Assembly (NCBI RefSeq): GCF_023652955.1
Contig: NZ_JAKLOY010000001.1
Span: 434,001-498,000, forward strand
Length of the DNA: 64,000 bases
Direction: 5' to 3'
Origin: Geomonas sp. Red32
Lineage (GTDB): Bacteria > Desulfobacterota > Desulfuromonadia > Geobacterales > Geobacteraceae
Made by a program: the position numbers and the translations under genes. The notes beneath the pieces were generated by a model, which was not told where the DNA came from, ran no database searches, and saw only the letters and a list, made by a program, of their open reading frames with translations. This document shows positions 60,436 to 64,000 of this stretch, piece by piece. How positions within the stretch are numbered: the stretch's first letter is position 1; each line of letters starts with the position of its first letter.

Positions 60436-61734
60436 TTACCCGATGCGCCGGATCTCCTCCAATAGCTCGTTCAGGGTGAGCCCCTGCTGGACCGGGATGC
60501 CGAAGGGGCGGTCTCCCTTGCGGTAGAGGTCGAAACGCGGAGTCCGCCCGGCGGGGTCGTTCGCCAGCCGGGAGGCGATGATCCCCACCTCGGCCAGTTG
60601 CGGCTGGGCGCAGGAGTTGTGGCAGCCGGAGATGGCCCAGTTCAGGGAGGTTCCCGCCTCGGACATGGCGTCGGTGATGGCCCGGGCCACCTCGCGGGTG
60701 GGGGCGAGCCCCATCATGCACTCGTGGGTGCCGGGGCAGACCCGGATGACGACCCGTTCGCGGGGATCGGATCCGGCGAAGCCGGCGGCGGCCAGCGCCT
60801 GACGGGCCTCGTCGGGATCGCTCCCCGGGGCCACGTGCAGCACCACGTTCTGGTCGCCGGTGATCATGAGGACCCCGCCGCAGAACCGGGTGGCCACGTC
60901 GGCCAGAGCGGCCAGGGAGTCGGCCGGGAGCTCGCCGGAGAAGACGTGGGCCTCCAGGCGGCCGGCCGGCTGCTCGGGGGGACGGACCAGCGCGCCGGTC
61001 AGGCTCGGCACGGTGGGAAGGAGCTCGGCGGTGGCGGGATCTTCCAGTACCCGGCGGCGGAACTCCTCGACCCCGATCTCCCGGACCAGGTGCTTGAGAC
61101 GTTTACCCGGCGGGGTGTTGGCCTCGTACACCCTGAGCACCGTCTCGACGAGCGGGATCAGGGAGTCCTCGGGAAGTGCCCTCGCCAGCAGGAACCCCGG
61201 CGACGGCTCGCGGCCGAGACCGCCGGCGGCCCAGACGTCGAAACGGGAGACCCCGTCGGCATCGGGCGCCGCCACGAAGCCCAGGTCCTGGATCAGGTGA
61301 CGGCCGGTCGCGGTGTCGGCCTCGACAGCGATCTTGAACTTCTTGGGGAGCTTTTCGAAGCGGGGGTTGCCGGAGAAGTACCGGTGGATCTTTCTCACCA
61401 GCGACTCCAGGCGCGGAGCTCCGGCCGCTCCCAGGCTCCCGCAGACCACCCCGCGGACGGCGCCGCCGCAGGCGCCCCGGTTGACGAGCCCCACCCGGGC
61501 GAGCTGGGCCGCCACCGGGATCAGGTCGTCTTCGGTAAGCCAGTGGAGCTCGATGCTCCCGCGGGTGGTGAGGTGGACCATGCCGCGGGCTACGCGCCCG
61601 GCCACCTCCGCCACCGTGAGCGCCTGCTCGGCGGAGATGATACCGGCGGGGAGCTTGATCCGCTGCATGAAATGATCTTTCTGGCGCTGGGGGTAAATCC
61701 CTTCCAGGCGCAGGTTCTGCCTGTCGATCTGCAT
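60436..61734 (-). CDS. Sulfite/nitrite reductase-like sirohaem protein
   Basis: The 432-residue protein follows the ferredoxin-dependent nitrite/sulfite reductase family: ARGMVHLTTRGSIELHWL, GACGGAVRGVVCGS, FKIAVEADT. The four sirohaem/[4Fe-4S] cysteines come as CPGTHEC (C-x5-C) and GCHNSC (C-x3-C), the latter usually GCPNSC. It is shorter than assimilatory NirA/Sir (about 500 or more residues) and resembles CobG-type or small reductases. The start at 61734 (MQIDRQNLRLEG) has AAAGGAG ahead. The substrate is not certain. Confidence 0.85.
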   Translation of the reverse strand: MQIDRQNLRLEGIYPQRQKDHFMQRIKLPAGIISAEQALTVAEVAGRVARGMVHLTTRGSIELHWLTEDDLIPVAAQLARVGLVNRGACGGAVRGVVCGSLGAAGAPRLESLVRKIHRYFSGNPRFEKLPKKFKIAVEADTATGRHLIQDLGFVAAPDADGVSRFDVWAAGGLGREPSPGFLLARALPEDSLIPLVETVLRVYEANTPPGKRLKHLVREIGVEEFRRRVLEDPATAELLPTVPSLTGALVRPPEQPAGRLEAHVFSGELPADSLAALADVATRFCGGVLMITGDQNVVLHVAPGSDPDEARQALAAAGFAGSDPRERVVIRVCPGTHECMMGLAPTREVARAITDAMSEAGTSLNWAISGCHNSCAQPQLAEVGIIASRLANDPAGRTPRFDLYRKGDRPFGIPVQQGLTLNELLEEIRRIG

Positions 61735-61948
61735 GAAGACTCCTTTGTGCAACCGGGGATCGGCCCGGCGGATACGATGGGTGGGAAGGCCGATATTACA
61801 ATTAACTCGCCGCGGTGTCATCAATTAATGAGCCCCCTTCGCTTCCCTCAAAAAGTCCTTGAGCACCCTCCGGTTCCCGCCGATAGATAGTTAAGACCTC
61901 TTGGCCTCCTGCTTCATGAAACGCCCCCCGGGCGACTGCGGCTGACCG

Positions 61949-63202
61949 ATGAATAAAGAAAACGACAAACCAACAGTGCTGGTGGTGGACGACAGCAGGT
62001 CGATCCGCAGCTATGTGAAGACGCTTTTGCGCGACGCCGGGTGCCGCGTGCTCGAGGCCGCCGACGGCAAGGCCTGTCTGAAGACGATCGAGAGCGAGAA
62101 TCCGGACGTGGTGCTGCTCGACATGGAGATGCCGGGGATGTCGGGGCTCGAGGTGGTGAAGATCGCCGCGGCGAGCCCGCACCTCTTCTCGATCATCCTC
62201 TTCACCACCGGCACCTCGCAAAACGAGGTGGCCACCGGGCTGAACCTCGGGGCCGACGATTACATCACCAAGCCGATCACCGAGGTGGAGCTTTTGGCCA
62301 GGGTCCACGCGGCGGTCAGGAACGTGCAGCAAAAGCGCGCCCTTTCCCGGGCCCGCCACGAGACCGAGGCGGCCCTGGCCGAGCTGACCCACGCCCAGCA
62401 AAAGCTCGTCGAGCAGGAGACGGTGTCGGCGGTGGCGAGGCTTGCGGCCGGCGCCGCCCACCACATCAACAACCCCCTCGGGTTCGTGATGAGCAACATC
62501 TCGGCCCTCGAGCGGTACGTGGGGTCCCTCTTGAAGCACGCCGACGCGCTCTCCGCCGAGCTCCGCCAGGCGAGCCCGCACGCGGACGGCATCGTCGCCG
62601 AACTGGAGCGCGTCCACCGCTTCCGGCAGATCCGGGACGACCTCCCTTCCCTCGTCCAGGAGACCCGGGAAGGGGGGCAGCGGATCGCGCTGATCATCCA
62701 GCAGATGGCCCAGCTGGAGCTCGGGCTGGCCGGGCACCTCACCACCGACCTCGACCTCGTCCGGCTGCTGAAGCCGCTGGTGGAAATGCTGACGGTACTG
62801 GCACCTCCCGGCACCAAGGTACAGTGGAGAGCCCCGGACGAGCTGGTCATGGTACACGGCTCCCAGGTCCAGCTGAACACCGCGCTGGTAGCACTTTTGA
62901 AAAACGCCTGCGAGGCGCTCGGCACCGCCCCCGGGACCATCTCGGTGACCGTCGACTCCCACCCGCACACCGCCGAGATCACCATCGTCAACGACGGAGC
63001 CGGCATCCCGGCGGAGGATCTCCCCTCCCTGTTCGAGCCATTTTTCACCACCAAGACCCCCGAAAGCCACGTCGGCCTCGGCCTGACCATCGCCCAGCGG
63101 TTCATCGCGGCCCACGGCGGGCACCTCTCCCTGGCGAGCGGTGCCGGGGGGACCAAGGTGAAGGTGAGGCTCCCGCGGGAGCATTCCATGGTCGTGCAGT
63201 AG
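61949..63202 (+). CDS. Response regulator-histidine kinase hybrid
   Basis: The 417-residue protein has an N-terminal receiver (VLVVDDSRSIRSYVKTLL, acceptor Asp58 in VVLLDMEMPGMSG, Lys in YITKPITEVEL), a short coiled linker, and a kinase core. The H-box reads LAAGAAHHINNPLGFVMSN, with His171 as acceptor and His172 where most kinases have Glu. The HATPase part has LLKNACEAL, VNDGAGIPAEDLPSLFEPFF and GLGLTIAQRFIAAHGG. No membrane segment, so it is cytoplasmic. It is followed 104 bases later by a PAS-type sensor on the same strand. Confidence 0.93.
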   Translation: MNKENDKPTVLVVDDSRSIRSYVKTLLRDAGCRVLEAADGKACLKTIESENPDVVLLDMEMPGMSGLEVVKIAAASPHLFSIILFTTGTSQNEVATGLNLGADDYITKPITEVELLARVHAAVRNVQQKRALSRARHETEAALAELTHAQQKLVEQETVSAVARLAAGAAHHINNPLGFVMSNISALERYVGSLLKHADALSAELRQASPHADGIVAELERVHRFRQIRDDLPSLVQETREGGQRIALIIQQMAQLELGLAGHLTTDLDLVRLLKPLVEMLTVLAPPGTKVQWRAPDELVMVHGSQVQLNTALVALLKNACEALGTAPGTISVTVDSHPHTAEITIVNDGAGIPAEDLPSLFEPFFTTKTPESHVGLGLTIAQRFIAAHGGHLSLASGAGGTKVKVRLPREHSMVVQ

Positions 63203-63306
63203 AGCCGTCACGGGATGCGGCCATAACCACAGGGCGCGTCCCTCAGGATTAAGGATCGGCCGCCGGGGCACCCGCCACCGGACCGGCCATAGCGGAGGAA
63301 TACTAC

Positions 63307-64000
63307 TTGTCCGTTCGACCAACGACAAGCATCACGGCGAAGATCGCCGTCCCGGTCCTCCTCGTGGTGGCGCTTTTGGCCCTGCTGGAGCTGGCCGAGT
63401 ACCACTCCCTGGGCCACATCGTGGACACGGAGGTGGCGCCCAGCCGGGGTGCGGCCATCCTGAGTGGCGCCCGGATCTTCTTGGCGGTCAACATGGCCGC
63501 CCTTTTGGGGGTCTGGCTGCTGGTGGTCCGGCTCCTCCGCCGCGACGTCAGCGAACCGCTGCGCGAGCTGGCCGGGCGGGTGCTGGCCGAGACCGGGGGG
63601 GAGGATGAGCCCGGCGAGAGGACACCCGCAGCAAGGGGCGGCACTGCCCCGGCGGGGTGCGACTCCGGCGCCGGGGCCGAAATGGAGACGCTCAGGTGCG
63701 GGATGGAGCAGCTGGTGCACGAGGCCAAGCGCAAGGAGGAGCTCTGCAACGTCTACCGCACCCTCGACGACCAGCGCCGGCTCGCGGAAGCGATCCTGGA
63801 GAGCACCACCGCCCCGCTCTTCGCCATCGACCGCGAGCACCGGATCATCGCCTGGAACCGCGCCATGGCCGAACTGAGCGGACTCGGCGCCGAGGAGGTG
63901 ATCGGGACCACCCGGCAGTGGGTGCCGTTTTACCCGAGCAGCCGCCCGACGCTCGCCGACCTGGTGATGGACGGCGAGCTCGCCAAGACGGGGAGCTACT
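63307..64000 (+). CDS. Membrane sensor protein with PAS domain (partial, C-terminus outside window)
   Basis: The gene opens with TTG at 63307 after GGAGGAA and stays open to the right edge (231 codons). The product has two membrane segments (IAVPVLLVVALLALLELA and FLAVNMAALLGVWLLVVRLL) close together, a HAMP-like charged stretch (RRDVSEPLRELAGRVLAE), and the start of a PAS domain (LAEAILESTTAPLFAIDREH, WNRAMAELSGLGAEEVIG). It is probably a sensor kinase or diguanylate cyclase; the output domain is not visible. Its place after the hybrid kinase suggests a shared pathway. Confidence 0.8.
   Translation, partial: MSVRPTTSITAKIAVPVLLVVALLALLELAEYHSLGHIVDTEVAPSRGAAILSGARIFLAVNMAALLGVWLLVVRLLRRDVSEPLRELAGRVLAETGGEDEPGERTPAARGGTAPAGCDSGAGAEMETLRCGMEQLVHEAKRKEELCNVYRTLDDQRRLAEAILESTTAPLFAIDREHRIIAWNRAMAELSGLGAEEVIGTTRQWVPFYPSSRPTLADLVMDGELAKTGSY

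Overview
The window is a high-GC, densely coded chromosomal segment that fits a Geobacter/Geomonas-type member of the Geobacteraceae. The signs are several sigma-54 activators, PilZ and HDOD proteins, a histidine kinase with a periplasmic CxxCH haem motif, a DUF4382 lipoprotein, LarE, an S-box riboswitch on metX, and a biotin-dependent pyruvate carboxylase. The species cannot be fixed from the sequence alone. I saw no rRNA, tRNA, CRISPR array, prophage or intact insertion sequence. Both edges cut genes: a DUF4382 lipoprotein on the left and a PAS-type sensor on the right.

Layout. 1-6 kb: surface lipoprotein, LprI-like protein, PilZ and CheY-like proteins, thiamine-binding protein, FKBP-like protein, ROK kinase, Smr protein. 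6-10 kb: a GspE/PilB-like ATPase with an MshEN-like c-di-GMP motif, an HDOD protein and a convergent PilZ membrane protein. Their facing 3' ends overlap through a locally triplicated ~38-bp unit. 10-21 kb: housekeeping and repair genes (polA, Hsp20, larE, an Rrf2 regulator, dapF, HIT, nfo, macrodomain, dtd, a TIGR02757-like protein, a beta-hydroxyacid dehydrogenase). 21-27 kb: an S-box (SAM-I) riboswitch with a readable antiterminator/terminator ahead of metX, a divergent acetate-kinase paralogue, a deacetylase-like protein, an alpha/beta hydrolase and rmuC. 27.4-34.4 kb: a four-gene cassette of glycosyltransferase, metallo-beta-lactamase-fold hydrolase, a large protein of unknown function and a GAF/sigma-54 activator. 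34.4-38.5 kb: a reductase-like protein, two exported proteins and a lipoprotein serpin. 39-43 kb: twin CsgG-like exported proteins with long charged coiled coils, followed by an outer-membrane barrel. 43-51.7 kb: a REC-like protein, a DUF362 ferredoxin protein, then a minus-strand run holding a split transketolase, a pseudopilin-like protein and a haem-type sensor kinase with its sigma-54 response regulator. 51.7-60 kb: metH without a reactivation domain, a GerMN protein, murI and pyruvate carboxylase. 60-64 kb: sulfite/nitrite reductase-like protein and two sensory proteins.

The parts most likely to reward study are the 27.4-34.4 kb cassette, the twin CsgG-like coiled-coil proteins with their barrel, the MshEN ATPase/HDOD/PilZ cluster, the haem sensor system, and the lipoprotein serpin with a predicted Arg at P1. 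The intergenic DNA is also rich: two dispersed palindromic repeat families, two inverted-repeat-bounded islands (45.06-45.51 kb and 54.20-54.51 kb), stop-codon-proximal tandem duplications, and a small cluster of DnaA-box-like sites at 60.0 kb.
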